The notes below the pieces were generated by a model. That model was not told where the DNA came from. It searched no databases and was given only the letters and a program-made list of their open reading frames with translations. From assembly GCA_012727955.1 (NCBI GenBank), contig JAAYGB010000006.1, forward strand, positions 1-64,000: a DNA stretch of 64,000 nt, read 5' to 3'. A program made the translations under genes and the position numbers. This stretch comes from Bacillota bacterium. GTDB taxonomy: Bacteria; Bacillota; Limnochordia; DTU087; JAAYGB01. Of the stretch, positions 26,688-35,914 are shown piece after piece (the stretch's first letter is position 1; every line of letters starts with the position of its first letter).

Positions 26688-27344
26688 TTGCAGAAAAGGC
26701 TATTTATTCTACACACCACACCGGTGACGGTACAGCCGCTGAAGGACCTGGCAAAGGAGTTAATCCCCGACTGTACCGTTTACAATATTGTCGATGATTC
26801 CATCCTTCCTCAGTTAATTGCCTCCGACGGGGATCTGTCGACGGTGAAGGAGCGAGTAATCACCTATGTAGAGATTGCCGCCAAGCAAGGAGCGGACCTA
26901 ATTCTCGATGCCTGCTCCTCCATTGGCGGCCTGATGCCCCTGGCCCAGGAAAGGGTGGAGGTTCCGGTGGTTCGGATCGATGAAGCGATGGCTGAGACCG
27001 CGGTACAAAGGGGATCCCGCATCGCCGTTGCCGCTACCTTGGGCACCACCCTGAAACCCACGACGGACCTACTGAAGGAAAAGGCGGCGGAACTGGGGCA
27101 GGAGGTGGAGCTTGTCCCCTACTTAGCCCAAGAGGCCTACTGGTCCCTGGTCCGGGGGGACAATGAAGCCCATGACAGGATCCTGGCGGAAACTTTGCGT
27201 CGGGCCTACGAAGACAGCGATGTAGTGGTTCTGGCCCAGGCCTCGATGGCCCGAGTGGTGGAGGACCTGTCGGACTTAGATCAGAGCCGATTCTTGACCA
27301 GTCCCCGCTCCGGGATGATGAAGGTCAGTCAGTTATTGCGGTGA
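26688..27344 (+). CDS. Asp/Glu/hydantoin racemase-family protein
   Basis: 218 residues of the two-domain Asp/Glu racemase fold. The N-terminal catalytic Cys is in LILDACSSIGGL (about C85). The second active-site position reads VVLAQASMARV, with Ala or Ser where classical racemases have Cys. This points away from a two-Cys racemase towards the maleate isomerase/decarboxylase-like or uncharacterised branch. It opens an operon with FGGY kinase, two aldolases and DUF1537 kinase, so its substrate may be a sugar acid. TTG 26688 follows GGGAGAGG. Exact reaction unknown. Confidence 0.75.
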   Translation: MQKRLFILHTTPVTVQPLKDLAKELIPDCTVYNIVDDSILPQLIASDGDLSTVKERVITYVEIAAKQGADLILDACSSIGGLMPLAQERVEVPVVRIDEAMAETAVQRGSRIAVAATLGTTLKPTTDLLKEKAAELGQEVELVPYLAQEAYWSLVRGDNEAHDRILAETLRRAYEDSDVVVLAQASMARVVEDLSDLDQSRFLTSPRSGMMKVSQLLR

Positions 27345-27354
27345 GGAGCTGCCT

Positions 27355-28857
27355 ATGTATTTCCTAGCTTTAGATGTCGGTACAACCCATTGCAAAGCAG
27401 CGGTGGTGACTGCCACCGGGGAGATAGTGGCCAGCAGCCAACAGCCCACGCCCACGGAAAGAACCAGCCATGGGCAAATCTACTACGCTCCCGAAGTGTT
27501 CTGGCAGACCGCGGTGACGGTGATGGAAAGGGCCTGGGAGCAGGCCGGGGTAAAGATTAGCGCCCTGGGAATTGCCAGTATGGCAGAAACGGGATTGCTG
27601 GTGGATAGTCGCACGGGGCAACCCCAGAGCAATGTGCTCCCTTGGTATGATACCTCGGCACAGCAGGAGATGAATCGCTGGAGCCGGGAATTTGATCCCC
27701 GGGAGCGCTTCCTAGTTACTGGCCTGAGACCCAGCCCCAAATACGGTCTGGCCAAGCTCCTGTGGCTTAAGGCCCAGGGAGTGGATTTCACCGGCAAGGT
27801 GTGGTTATCCGCGGCGGACTACATCGCGATGCGATTGACGGGACGGATGGCCACGGAGCCTACCTTGGCGGCCCGGACCTTTGCTTATTCCCTGCGCCAC
27901 AAGAACTGGGATCAGGCTCTGTTGAGTCAACTGGGTTTACCCGAAGAGCTTTTCCCAGAAGTGGTAGCCAGTGGGGCCCCCATCGGTTATTGCCGAGGAG
28001 AGGAGCCCTTGACGGGCCTAGCCGGTGTGCCCGTTGGGATCTGCGGCCACGATCACGTCGTGGCAACCATTGCCCTGGGGATGCTCACCAGTGGTCGGGT
28101 GCTTAATTCCATGGGCACCGCGGAAGTTCTCCTTGGGGTGGAGGAGGAAGTGGAGCTAGACGATGCCGCCTATGATTCCGGTTTGTCCTTTGGTCCCCAT
28201 GTCCTGCCGGGATTGATGGCCTGGATGGGAGGACTGTCAGCCTCCGGTGGTTCCGTGGAGTGGATTCGCCACATCCTGGCTGAGCCCCAGTTAACCTATG
28301 ATGACATCGAGGACATGCTGGCCAGCTTACCCCCCGGTCCGACAGGGATTGTGTATCATCCCTATCTGTCCGGCAGCGGGGCGCCCTGGCCCGATCCCCA
28401 TGCTCGAGGCTCCTTTGTTGGATTGGAGCGAAGGCATACCCGGGGGGATGTCTTGAAGGCTGTCTTTGAAGGAATTTGCATGGCTATGGAACTCATGCGG
28501 CAAGAGGCCGGCCGGGTCACGGGGGCTCCCCTAAATGACATCGTCGTTGTCGGCGGTGGAGCGAAGAACCGCCAGTGGCTCCAGCTTAAAGCCGATATCC
28601 TTGGATGCCCCCTGCAGGTGGTGGATATTCCCGAGGCTACCTTGGTGGGTGCCGGACTTCTTGCTGGAATGCAAACGGGGTTAATCACCGTTGCTGATGT
28701 CCAGGCGGCAGCCCTAGCCTGTGCTCAACGGGTGATAGCCCCCAATCCTGCGGTTCATGACGCCTATCGGTGGATTTTCGCCGAGGGCTTTATTGGGTTA
28801 CAGCAATCATTGCGGCAATATTACCAGAAACTAGCTGGGAGAGATTACAGTGTCTAG
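27355..28857 (+). CDS. FGGY-family carbohydrate kinase
   Basis: 500 residues. The phosphate loop LDVGTTHCKAAVV is at the N-terminus. GICGHDHVVATIALG and the C-terminal adenosine motif VVGGGAKNRQWLQLKADILG complete the actin-like ATPase fold. FGGY kinases phosphorylate pentoses, ketohexoses, polyols and similar. This one is closest in pattern to xylulokinase/gluconokinase/fuculokinase types, but substrate cannot be fixed from sequence. It is 10 nt after the racemase-like gene and overlaps the aldolase gene by 8 nt. Its product is probably the aldolase substrate or a precursor. Confidence 0.87.
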   Translation: MYFLALDVGTTHCKAAVVTATGEIVASSQQPTPTERTSHGQIYYAPEVFWQTAVTVMERAWEQAGVKISALGIASMAETGLLVDSRTGQPQSNVLPWYDTSAQQEMNRWSREFDPRERFLVTGLRPSPKYGLAKLLWLKAQGVDFTGKVWLSAADYIAMRLTGRMATEPTLAARTFAYSLRHKNWDQALLSQLGLPEELFPEVVASGAPIGYCRGEEPLTGLAGVPVGICGHDHVVATIALGMLTSGRVLNSMGTAEVLLGVEEEVELDDAAYDSGLSFGPHVLPGLMAWMGGLSASGGSVEWIRHILAEPQLTYDDIEDMLASLPPGPTGIVYHPYLSGSGAPWPDPHARGSFVGLERRHTRGDVLKAVFEGICMAMELMRQEAGRVTGAPLNDIVVVGGGAKNRQWLQLKADILGCPLQVVDIPEATLVGAGLLAGMQTGLITVADVQAAALACAQRVIAPNPAVHDAYRWIFAEGFIGLQQSLRQYYQKLAGRDYSV

Positions 28858-29764
28858 ACGAAGACCAGAAAACCTAATTACTTTGCGTGAGATTTTAACC
28901 GAGGCGGAGAGGGGCCAGTATGCCGTGGGCTCCTTTTCCCCCCGCTGCCTTCCTTTGATTCAACCGATTCTCAGGGCGGCGCAGGATTTGGCCTCCCCGG
29001 TCATTGTCCAGATTTCACAGATAGAGTTTGACCGTTACAAGATTACCGCTGAGGAATTTGCCGCCAAGTTCTATGAGTTACTGGAGGCAGAGAAAATCAC
29101 CGTTCCGGTGGTTCTCCATCTCGATCACACCTGGGAGTTGGCGGTGATCCAGGAGGCCATCGCCGCGGGCTTCACTTCGGTGATGATCGATGCCTCGAAG
29201 CTGCCCCTGGAGGAAAACATCGCCGCTACCCGTTCCGTGGTTGAATACAGCTTGCCCCACAATGTGTCCGTGGAAGCTGAGCTGGGAAGAATCGGGACCA
29301 GTGACTTCATCGAAACCGATACCGATGAGGAGTTGTACACAGAACCGGAAGAGGCCCAAGGGTTTGTGAAGGAGACGGGAGTCGATGCCCTGGCGGTTTC
29401 CGTAGGGACATCCCATGGAGTGTACAAGGTGCGGCAGCCAAAGATAGACTATGCTCGGCTCGATGCCATCCGGCAGTTAACATCGGTGCATCTGGTTCTA
29501 CACGGCGGCTCCGGTGTTCCAGCTTCCATGCTTCATCAGGCCATTGCCAGACCCCAGGGGGGCATCAGCAAGGTTAATATCGCTACGGATCTGGAGTTGG
29601 CCTTCCTGGAGGCCGTCGGCAGCAAGGAAAGACTGACCAACCAGGAGTGCATGAAGCTACCTAGCTCGGTGTTGGTCCAAGGACAGGCCGCCGTCGAGGC
29701 CGTGGTACGCTCCAAGAAGCAAGATTTTGTCTGCAGCGCAGGCAAGGCAGAGGTGGAGGGATAG
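28850..29764 (+). CDS. Class II ketose-(bis)phosphate aldolase
   Basis: 304 residues of the Zn-dependent FbaA/GatY TIM-barrel family. Metal and substrate residues are VLHLDHT (H90, D92, H93), SVEAELGRIG, SVGTSHGVYK and LVLHGGSGVP. These enzymes split ketose-1-phosphates or 1,6-bisphosphates to DHAP and an aldehyde. GTG 28850 after GGGAGAG overlaps the kinase stop. The pairing suggests kinase then aldolase on a ketose such as tagatose, fructose or a rarer sugar. Housekeeping FBP aldolase is less likely given the operon. Confidence 0.88.
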   Translation: MSRRRPENLITLREILTEAERGQYAVGSFSPRCLPLIQPILRAAQDLASPVIVQISQIEFDRYKITAEEFAAKFYELLEAEKITVPVVLHLDHTWELAVIQEAIAAGFTSVMIDASKLPLEENIAATRSVVEYSLPHNVSVEAELGRIGTSDFIETDTDEELYTEPEEAQGFVKETGVDALAVSVGTSHGVYKVRQPKIDYARLDAIRQLTSVHLVLHGGSGVPASMLHQAIARPQGGISKVNIATDLELAFLEAVGSKERLTNQECMKLPSSVLVQGQAAVEAVVRSKKQDFVCSAGKAEVEG

Positions 29765-29767
29765 AGC

Positions 29768-30433
29768 ATGGCGCGAGACCCCGCAAAGGTGGAACAGCTG
29801 CGGCAACTGGGCAGGCAGCTGGTGGAGCTGGGATTGACCTGGGGCAACGGGGGAAATATCAGTGTCCGAACCGGTACTAATAGCTTTCTGATTACCGCCA
29901 GTGGGACTTCTCTGGGCAGTTTGGAGCCAGGGGATTTTGCGGAATGCGATCTGGCCGGTAGACCCTTGGCCGGCGAGGAGAAAAGGCCCTCCAAGGAGGC
30001 GGGGATGCACGCTGCTATCTACAAGCAGCGTCCCGATATCAATGCCGTTATTCACTCCCACCCCTTTTACGGGTTAATCATGGCCTGCTGTCGTGAGGAG
30101 ATTCCACAGAACTGGTTTATTGAAAACATGTATTATCTCGAAAGAACCGCCAGAGTAGATTACTATCATCCTGGATCGAAGGAGTTGGCAGAATCCGTTG
30201 GGGCCAAGGCTCGGGAGGCTAATCTGTTGATCTTAAATAACCATGGAATCATTGCCTATGATCACAGTCCCCAAGAGGCCCTGATGACCCTACAAACCTT
30301 TGAACTGGTCAGCCGGATGGATGTTGCCTGTAAAGGGGCTAATCTGGCGGTGGCGGGCTTGCCCGAGGAGCAGGTCCGAGAGTTTCTCGAAGAATCCGGT
30401 TACAAACCCCGAAGGGACTGGTCGGCCTTATGA
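29768..30433 (+). CDS. Class II aldolase/adducin enzyme, FucA or OtnC-like
   Basis: 221 residues. The zinc site is HSHP (H96, H98) and NNHG (H159); Glu77 in PSKEAGMH is the expected catalytic acid. The family includes L-fuculose-1-phosphate aldolase, ribulose-5-phosphate epimerase and OtnC (3-oxo-tetronate-4-phosphate decarboxylase). OtnC genes characteristically sit beside a DUF1537 kinase, as here with a 4-nt ATGA overlap. The decarboxylase reading is therefore favoured, giving DHAP plus CO2. FucA remains possible. It follows the ketose aldolase by 3 nt. Confidence 0.82.
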   Translation: MARDPAKVEQLRQLGRQLVELGLTWGNGGNISVRTGTNSFLITASGTSLGSLEPGDFAECDLAGRPLAGEEKRPSKEAGMHAAIYKQRPDINAVIHSHPFYGLIMACCREEIPQNWFIENMYYLERTARVDYYHPGSKELAESVGAKAREANLLILNNHGIIAYDHSPQEALMTLQTFELVSRMDVACKGANLAVAGLPEEQVREFLEESGYKPRRDWSAL

Positions 30434-31716
30434 TTGGTGTAGTAGCAGACGATATTACCGGCGCCAATGATGTTGGCGTGATGTTCACCGCCGGCGGGTA
30501 TACCGCCGATGTATACTCCTACGATCTGCCCTTGACCTTCCCCTTGGGGCGGCCCGATGTAGTGGTCCTGGATACCGACTCACGGCTCGATGATCCTGCC
30601 ACCGCCTACAGAAAGGTGCGGGAGGCCACTAGAAAACTCATCGATGCTGGATGTACCCTCTTTTACAAGAAAACCTGTTCCGTTCTTCGAGGCAATGTCG
30701 GGCCGGAGCTCGATGGAATGCTGGATGAACTGGGTCAGGACTTTGCCATAGTTGCAGCGGGATTTCCCAAGAACGGACGGCAAACCATCGGAGGCATTCA
30801 CTATGTCCGGGGGGTAGAGCTGGCCAAGTCGGAGTTTCGCAATGACCCAGTGCATCCCATGAGGGAGTCGAATCTGGTGAAGATCCTGACGGCGCAGACT
30901 CGGCGGCAAGTAGACTTTGTGGATCACCGTGTTGTGTCAGAGGGGCCAGAGTTCTTAAGACAGCACATTGAGAGGGCTAGAACCCGGTGTAACTATCTAG
31001 TTATCGATGTGGTGGACCAAAACTCCCTGAAAACAATTGCTGAAGCTGTCGGGGATCGTTACCTCATCGGTGGCAGTTCCGCCCTGGGTGAAGAACTGCC
31101 CTCGGTACTGGGCCCATCATCCCTGGGCAGCCACAGTCTGCCCGTGGCACCCTATGATGGCACGGGAATCCTGTGCGCCGCGGGAAGCCTGATGCCCCAA
31201 ACCAGAGCCCAGGTGGAGATGGCAGTGGACCGGGGGGCTTTGGCCTTTGAGCTGGACACCGTGAGACTGATGGAAAGTGACGACAGCAGCTTCTTGCTGG
31301 CAAAGCTCAGTGAGTCGATTGTCAAGGAGATGCAAGCAGGAAGGGATGTGGTGGTACACACCAGCTCTGAGCCGGAAGCCGTCGCCGTGACCAAGAAGCT
31401 TGGGACGGCCAGGGGGTTATCTAATACCGCGGTGTCCCGTTTGGTTTCCGAGAGTATGGCCCAGGTAGTCAAAGCCTGTCTTGAGGCCACGGGACAAAGG
31501 CGGTTTCTCATCGCCGGAGGCGATACCTCCGCAGCGGTTTGTGCTGAATTGGGAATCAAGGGGATGCGGGTATGGCGGGAGATTCAGGCTGGGGTTCCCT
31601 CCTGCTACTCCCTCGATGGCGAGCCCCGTCTCTTTGTCCTGAAATCCGGCAGTTTTGGTCAACCAGACTTTTTTATCCAAGCGATAGAACACCTAAAGGC
31701 TCCCGACGCTAACTGA
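30430..31716 (+). CDS. Four-carbon acid sugar kinase (DUF1537 family)
   Basis: 428 residues. The N-terminal DUF1537 substrate domain has the VADDITGANDVGVMF signature and YKKTCSVLRGNVG. The C-terminal nucleotide-binding domain contains LIAGGDTSAAVCAELGI and LKSGSFGQPDFF. Family members phosphorylate D-threonate, D-erythronate or 3-oxo-tetronate. The start overlaps the OtnC-like stop, which supports a 3-oxo-tetronate branch. The usual dehydrogenase (LtnD-like) and isomerase (OtnI) are absent from the window, so the route to the substrate is open. It is last in the operon. Confidence 0.88.
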   Translation: MIGVVADDITGANDVGVMFTAGGYTADVYSYDLPLTFPLGRPDVVVLDTDSRLDDPATAYRKVREATRKLIDAGCTLFYKKTCSVLRGNVGPELDGMLDELGQDFAIVAAGFPKNGRQTIGGIHYVRGVELAKSEFRNDPVHPMRESNLVKILTAQTRRQVDFVDHRVVSEGPEFLRQHIERARTRCNYLVIDVVDQNSLKTIAEAVGDRYLIGGSSALGEELPSVLGPSSLGSHSLPVAPYDGTGILCAAGSLMPQTRAQVEMAVDRGALAFELDTVRLMESDDSSFLLAKLSESIVKEMQAGRDVVVHTSSEPEAVAVTKKLGTARGLSNTAVSRLVSESMAQVVKACLEATGQRRFLIAGGDTSAAVCAELGIKGMRVWREIQAGVPSCYSLDGEPRLFVLKSGSFGQPDFFIQAIEHLKAPDAN

Positions 31717-31733
31717 GGTCGGGAGCCTTCAAA
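31696..31733 (+). terminator. Terminator of the acid-sugar operon
   Basis: AAGGCTCCCGAC (31696-31707) pairs with GTCGGGAGCCTT (31718-31729). The stem spans the stop codon of the DUF1537 kinase gene. CAAACTT follows, a weak T-run. Confidence 0.75.
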
Positions 31734-31755
31734 CTTAGAGGCAAGAGATATCTGG

Positions 31756-32943
31756 TTATCTCTGAACCCTTGTTCCAAGGGTGAGCCCCTGGGCTTTGAG
31801 CCGGTTGAGCAGTTCCACCATGGCGACCATCAACAGGGCAATCACCAACAGATAGAAGGGCAACAGGATCATCGATACCCGTTGTGCTAAGAAACCGAAG
31901 AGGGGAGGCATTGTCGTTGTTCCCACATAGGCACAGGCCATCTGCATTCCCATGATGGCCTGAGATAACTCTGCACCGAAATTCTCCGGGGTGTCATGGA
32001 GAAGGGCAGGGAAAATCGGTGCACAGCCCAATCCAATGACAAAAAAGCCTGCAGAGAAGACAAAGTCCCAGGCAGGAAGCAACAGGAGCAAAATGCCGAG
32101 GACGCTCATTCCCTGGCCAAGGCGGATTAGATCCCGGTTGGCAATCTTCAAGGTCAAAAGCCCCGAGAGGAACCGGCCGAAGGTAATGCCAAAGTAATAC
32201 AGGGAAATCCAACGGGCCGCTATTTGGGGAGAGATACCTTTGGTGAGAACGAGAAAGCTGCTTCCCCAAAGCCCGGCGGTGGCCTCCACCGCACAATAGC
32301 AGAAAAAGGCAACCAAGATGGGCTTTGCTCCGGGAATCCTTAGCAGCTCTCTGGTGGAAAGCACCTGAGCCCTACTCCCTTCTGACTGCGCCCCCGACGA
32401 GAACCGTTTCCATAGGGGCAAAGAGAGGAGCAAAATGATCACCAGAGCCACTTGCAGCCAGCCAATAGCCGCGTATCCTGTCTGCCAGTTGCTGCTAGTC
32501 AGGCTAATGGACATAATTACCGGCCCGGCACTGGCACCGATACCCCAAAAGCAGTGAAGCCAGTTCATATGCTTTGCCTGGTAATGCAGGGCCACGAAGT
32601 TATTCAGTGCGGCATCGACACTGCCGGCACCAAGTCCCAGGGGAATTGCGAACAGGAGGAGAAACCAAAAGCTTCCGGAGAGGGAAACCCCCAGCAGGGC
32701 AACGGCAGTCATGGCAACGCTGACCACGGTGGTTACGCCGGTACCTAGTCGAGAGATAATCCTGTTACTAAACCAGCTGGAGATGATGGTTCCCCCAGAG
32801 ATGGTAGCTGAGATAATCCCAGCCCAGGATATGGGAACTCCTAGATCTTTGTAGGCCGCTGGCCAGGCCGTTCCCAATATGGAATCCGGCAGTCCCAGAC
32901 TGATAAAGGAAATATAGATAAGAACCAGGAGTAGCGTCAACAA
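31756..32943 (-). CDS. MFS transporter, sugar-permease-like
   Basis: About 395 residues, 12 predicted helices. The conserved IPLGLGAGSVDAALNNFVA and MNWLHCFWGIGA segments resemble the fucose/glucose H+ symporter (FHS-type) branch. TTG 32943 is 8 nt from GGAGG; the longer frame to 32961 would place the SD inside the gene. It closes a three-gene minus-strand operon (MFS, small membrane protein, MFS) convergent with the sugar operon. It could import that operon's substrate. Direction and ligand are inferred. Confidence 0.83.
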   Translation of the reverse strand: MLTLLLVLIYISFISLGLPDSILGTAWPAAYKDLGVPISWAGIISATISGGTIISSWFSNRIISRLGTGVTTVVSVAMTAVALLGVSLSGSFWFLLLFAIPLGLGAGSVDAALNNFVALHYQAKHMNWLHCFWGIGASAGPVIMSISLTSSNWQTGYAAIGWLQVALVIILLLSLPLWKRFSSGAQSEGSRAQVLSTRELLRIPGAKPILVAFFCYCAVEATAGLWGSSFLVLTKGISPQIAARWISLYYFGITFGRFLSGLLTLKIANRDLIRLGQGMSVLGILLLLLPAWDFVFSAGFFVIGLGCAPIFPALLHDTPENFGAELSQAIMGMQMACAYVGTTTMPPLFGFLAQRVSMILLPFYLLVIALLMVAMVELLNRLKAQGLTLGTRVQR

Positions 32944-32961
32944 CAAGAATTCCTCCCCCAA

Positions 32962-33414
32962 TTATGCGTCTCTAGTATTGTCCCTTCGGTGGTTGAGAAA
33001 ATCAACCAGGAGATTGAAGGGAAACATACGCTGAGCGACCAGGAGCCTTGTCGCTAGGATAGCCTGAATCAAACCAATGATGCCATAGAGGACATGGAGA
33101 AAGACCACCGTATCCAGCATTAGACACTGGACGATGATCCAGATCACCAGGGCGCCGCCTAAGGTGGCGCTGACATACCCCGTATATTTTGACCTTCTCC
33201 TCAACGCCAAGGCCCCGGCAATATTTCCCACTCCCAGTAACCCAAAGAGAATGATCCCTGGGATGAGAAAGCTGCTAAAGGGCGAGTTGACCAAGCTCTC
33301 GGCCGAAACCCCCAGGGGATCATATGGATTAATCATCGCCGCGGCTCCTCCGAACAGAGCACCGATGCCCACATAGAGGTGGAAAAAGAAAAGCGTGTGG
33401 AGGACTAGTTTCAT
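32962..33414 (-). CDS. Small four-helix membrane protein, unknown
   Basis: 150 residues with about four hydrophobic helices (TLFFFHLYVGIGALFGG, SFLIPGIILFGLLGVG, ATLGGALVIWIIVQ, HVLYGIIGLIQAILA). I do not recognise a named family. Its ATG overlaps the stop of the upstream MFS gene by 4 nt and its stop nearly touches the next MFS gene. Translation is therefore probably coupled to both. It may be an accessory or independent membrane protein. Confidence 0.75.
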   Translation of the reverse strand: MKLVLHTLFFFHLYVGIGALFGGAAAMINPYDPLGVSAESLVNSPFSSFLIPGIILFGLLGVGNIAGALALRRRSKYTGYVSATLGGALVIWIIVQCLMLDTVVFLHVLYGIIGLIQAILATRLLVAQRMFPFNLLVDFLNHRRDNTRDA

Positions 33415-34742
33415 TTTACACCCTCTTCATTTTGATTAATTGCTTCCTTGGCGGTGATGGCCAGACGAATCGATAGGGTCACCGCGATTGCCAGCATGAT
33501 TAACAACACCAAGATCGGAAACCTTGGATTGATTTCAAAGAGCCATCCTGCCAGAGGAGTAATCGGGATAATCAGCAGCATGCTCAGGGAGTTCATTCCC
33601 GACAAGAGTACTGCCCGGGCCCGATCATCGATGACGTTGGCGATAAAGGTGTCCCGCACCGGGTTAATCAGGGCCATACCGCAGGCGATTAGGACCGCGG
33701 CCACCGCGAGAACCGGATAGGACTGGGCCGGGGAAAGGATGAAAATGCCCATACCACCACAGAGCAAACTGGAACTGAGGATTAACCACTGGGGCAGTTT
33801 CTCCGGTTTGACCTTAGGAACGATCAGCAGCAAAGCTAGGATCATCACCAGGGATGAAAAGGTAGGCCAAATGGACACCACTGCCGGTGTTAGCTGTAAT
33901 CCCCGCTCTGCCGTCATATACAGAGCGGAATAAGTATGCCATAGGGTGTTGTAAGCGAAATTGATGGTATATAGGAAAAACAGATAGACCAGGTTCCTGT
34001 TCTTGACCCCCATGGCAAAGATCTCTCGGTAATTAGCAAAGACATCACTGAATTTGGAGTTGCGCATCTCCTGAATTCGACTTCTTCCCACGCTGGTTTC
34101 CGTGACCCGGTAGTGTCTGGCGATCACCATTATTGTCACCGAGATCAGTGTCAGGCCGTAGATGATTCGAGCTCCCATGACCACTGAGTATCCCTGCACG
34201 ATCCAGCCGGCCACCGGTGAAAAGAGTCCCGCTCCCAGTAACACCAGTTGAAGGGCAGCAAAGACCGTGGCCCGGCGGTGGGGGGCGGTATCCTCTACCA
34301 AGAGACAATTCCAGGAAGGACCGATGATCATGCTCATTCCATTGAGGATCGCCGCGGCGACGAAGTACCAGGGGTTTTGCGCGATCATCCACAGAAAGGT
34401 CGGGATAATCCAGGCAATGGTATCAAAGGTAATCAGGATCTTCTTGCGTCCAAAACGATCGGCGACGTATCCGCCGAGAGGTGCGACCAGCATCTGGGTA
34501 ACCATTGTCAATGACGCCACGGCCCCGATTTGAGTCCCACTCATCCCGAGGGCGGCCATGAATAAAGAAGCATAGGTCCTGGTCCAATTTACTGGAATAC
34601 CAAAGAGTGGTTCTGTGGCCAGCAGGAACTTAACGTTGCTGCTCATTCCTTCCGTTGCAGTTTGGTATCGTTTCCTCAGACCGTGAAAAAAGGTGCTGTT
34701 GGTCGGTCTAGTGACTGATGGTTTGATTGCCTTCTCCTCCAT
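33411..34742 (-). CDS. MFS transporter
   Basis: 443 residues with about 12 helices after a cytoplasmic N-terminal tail of some 40 residues. The MFS loop 2-3 motif GGYVADRFGRKK is intact, and NPVRDTFIANVIDDRAR is in the C-terminal half. The type looks like a drug/H+ antiporter-like or uncharacterised permease. ATG 34742 has only a weak upstream SD. It leads the operon with the small membrane protein and the sugar-permease-like MFS gene. Substrate unknown. Confidence 0.83.
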   Translation of the reverse strand: MEEKAIKPSVTRPTNSTFFHGLRKRYQTATEGMSSNVKFLLATEPLFGIPVNWTRTYASLFMAALGMSGTQIGAVASLTMVTQMLVAPLGGYVADRFGRKKILITFDTIAWIIPTFLWMIAQNPWYFVAAAILNGMSMIIGPSWNCLLVEDTAPHRRATVFAALQLVLLGAGLFSPVAGWIVQGYSVVMGARIIYGLTLISVTIMVIARHYRVTETSVGRSRIQEMRNSKFSDVFANYREIFAMGVKNRNLVYLFFLYTINFAYNTLWHTYSALYMTAERGLQLTPAVVSIWPTFSSLVMILALLLIVPKVKPEKLPQWLILSSSLLCGGMGIFILSPAQSYPVLAVAAVLIACGMALINPVRDTFIANVIDDRARAVLLSGMNSLSMLLIIPITPLAGWLFEINPRFPILVLLIMLAIAVTLSIRLAITAKEAINQNEEGVK

Positions 34743-34915
34743 TCACCAGCTAATGCTCATACCTAATTCTTCGCAGCTAAGCCCGGTTCTCCTTGCCATT
34801 GGCGGAAGCTTCTAGGTTCCCCCTTGGTTATACAAGACAAGGACGTTGTCCTTTTCCAGAGAATGACTTCAATAGATGCCTTACCAACTATATGCAGCTA
34901 AAGGAGCAGATACCT

Positions 34916-35863
34916 ATGCGCTCATATGGAATCCCGATTATCGATGGACATGCCCATTTCCCCGTTCCTCGACAGGAACAAAAACCGCCGCAAGCAGCTG
35001 GCGATGAGAGAGCACAGCGCCGTCGCCAGGCCTTGGCCCAGGCTCGGGCAGCATCTCAAGCTAAGTGGCGACAGATGTGGGGATTTCCTTTGCCGGAAGC
35101 AGACCCACCGGGGATTTTCGTCCAAGCCGAGCGTTGGGTCCAGGATCTAGACGCCAAAGGCATTGAGAAAATTGTCTTTGCTGCCGGCGGTGGGAACGAT
35201 ACCTTAGCGGAAATCGTCAGTCGACACCCCGACCGGTTTATCGGCTACGCCCATCATGATCCCTTCTTGCCCAATGCCAAGGAAGAGCTGCGTCGGGCAG
35301 TTGAGGAATTGGGGCTAAAGGGCTACAAGATCATTGCTCCCGCTCTCGAGGGGGATATAGCCAGCAAGGAGCTCTGGCCCCTCTGGGAAACGGTGGAGGA
35401 GCTGGAGATTCCGGTATTGATTCACTTTGGTCCCTTAGGCGGCGTGGGAGGAATCGCGGATCATCCCAACATCAATCCCCTGAAAATCCATGATGTGGCT
35501 AAGGCCTTTCCGACGATTCCGATTATCATTCCACACTTTGGCTGTGGCTTTCCCACGGAATTGCTGCGCCTGTGTTGGGCCTGCAGCAACATCTATACCG
35601 ACACATCCGGTTCTAACGAATGGGTTCGCTGGATGATTCCCGATACCACTTTAACGGACCTATTTCGGAAGTTTCTCGAGACTATCGGACCGGAGCGAAT
35701 CATCTTCGCCACAGATTCCTCCTGGTTTCCCCGGGGATTTAGTCAACCCTACCTCGACGAACAACTGAGAATCTGTCATAGTCTCAACCTGTCGCAAGGG
35801 GACATGGAGAAGATCTTTTCTGGGAACATCTCCCGGTTATTGGCCTTAGAGAGGAAGGCCTAG
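34916..35863 (+). CDS. Amidohydrolase family 2 TIM-barrel enzyme
   Basis: About 315 residues. The N-terminal metal motif PIIDGHAHF is near residue 8. Later are VLIHFGPLGG, IIIPHFGCG and IIFATDSSWF, the strand-end metal ligands of the amidohydrolase-2 group (ACMSD/LigW-like decarboxylases and lactonases). An insert of about 45 residues rich in Q, R and A follows the first motif. ATG 34916 follows AAAGGAG. It is divergent from the MFS operon. Whether it hydrolyses a lactone or decarboxylates an acid is not evident; proximity to sugar-acid genes makes a lactonase attractive. Confidence 0.8.
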   Translation: MRSYGIPIIDGHAHFPVPRQEQKPPQAAGDERAQRRRQALAQARAASQAKWRQMWGFPLPEADPPGIFVQAERWVQDLDAKGIEKIVFAAGGGNDTLAEIVSRHPDRFIGYAHHDPFLPNAKEELRRAVEELGLKGYKIIAPALEGDIASKELWPLWETVEELEIPVLIHFGPLGGVGGIADHPNINPLKIHDVAKAFPTIPIIIPHFGCGFPTELLRLCWACSNIYTDTSGSNEWVRWMIPDTTLTDLFRKFLETIGPERIIFATDSSWFPRGFSQPYLDEQLRICHSLNLSQGDMEKIFSGNISRLLALERKA

Positions 35864-35914
35864 GACGGGAAAGAGGAAGGTCAAGTCAGAGTTACTGAGC
35901 AAGGAGTGCAAACC

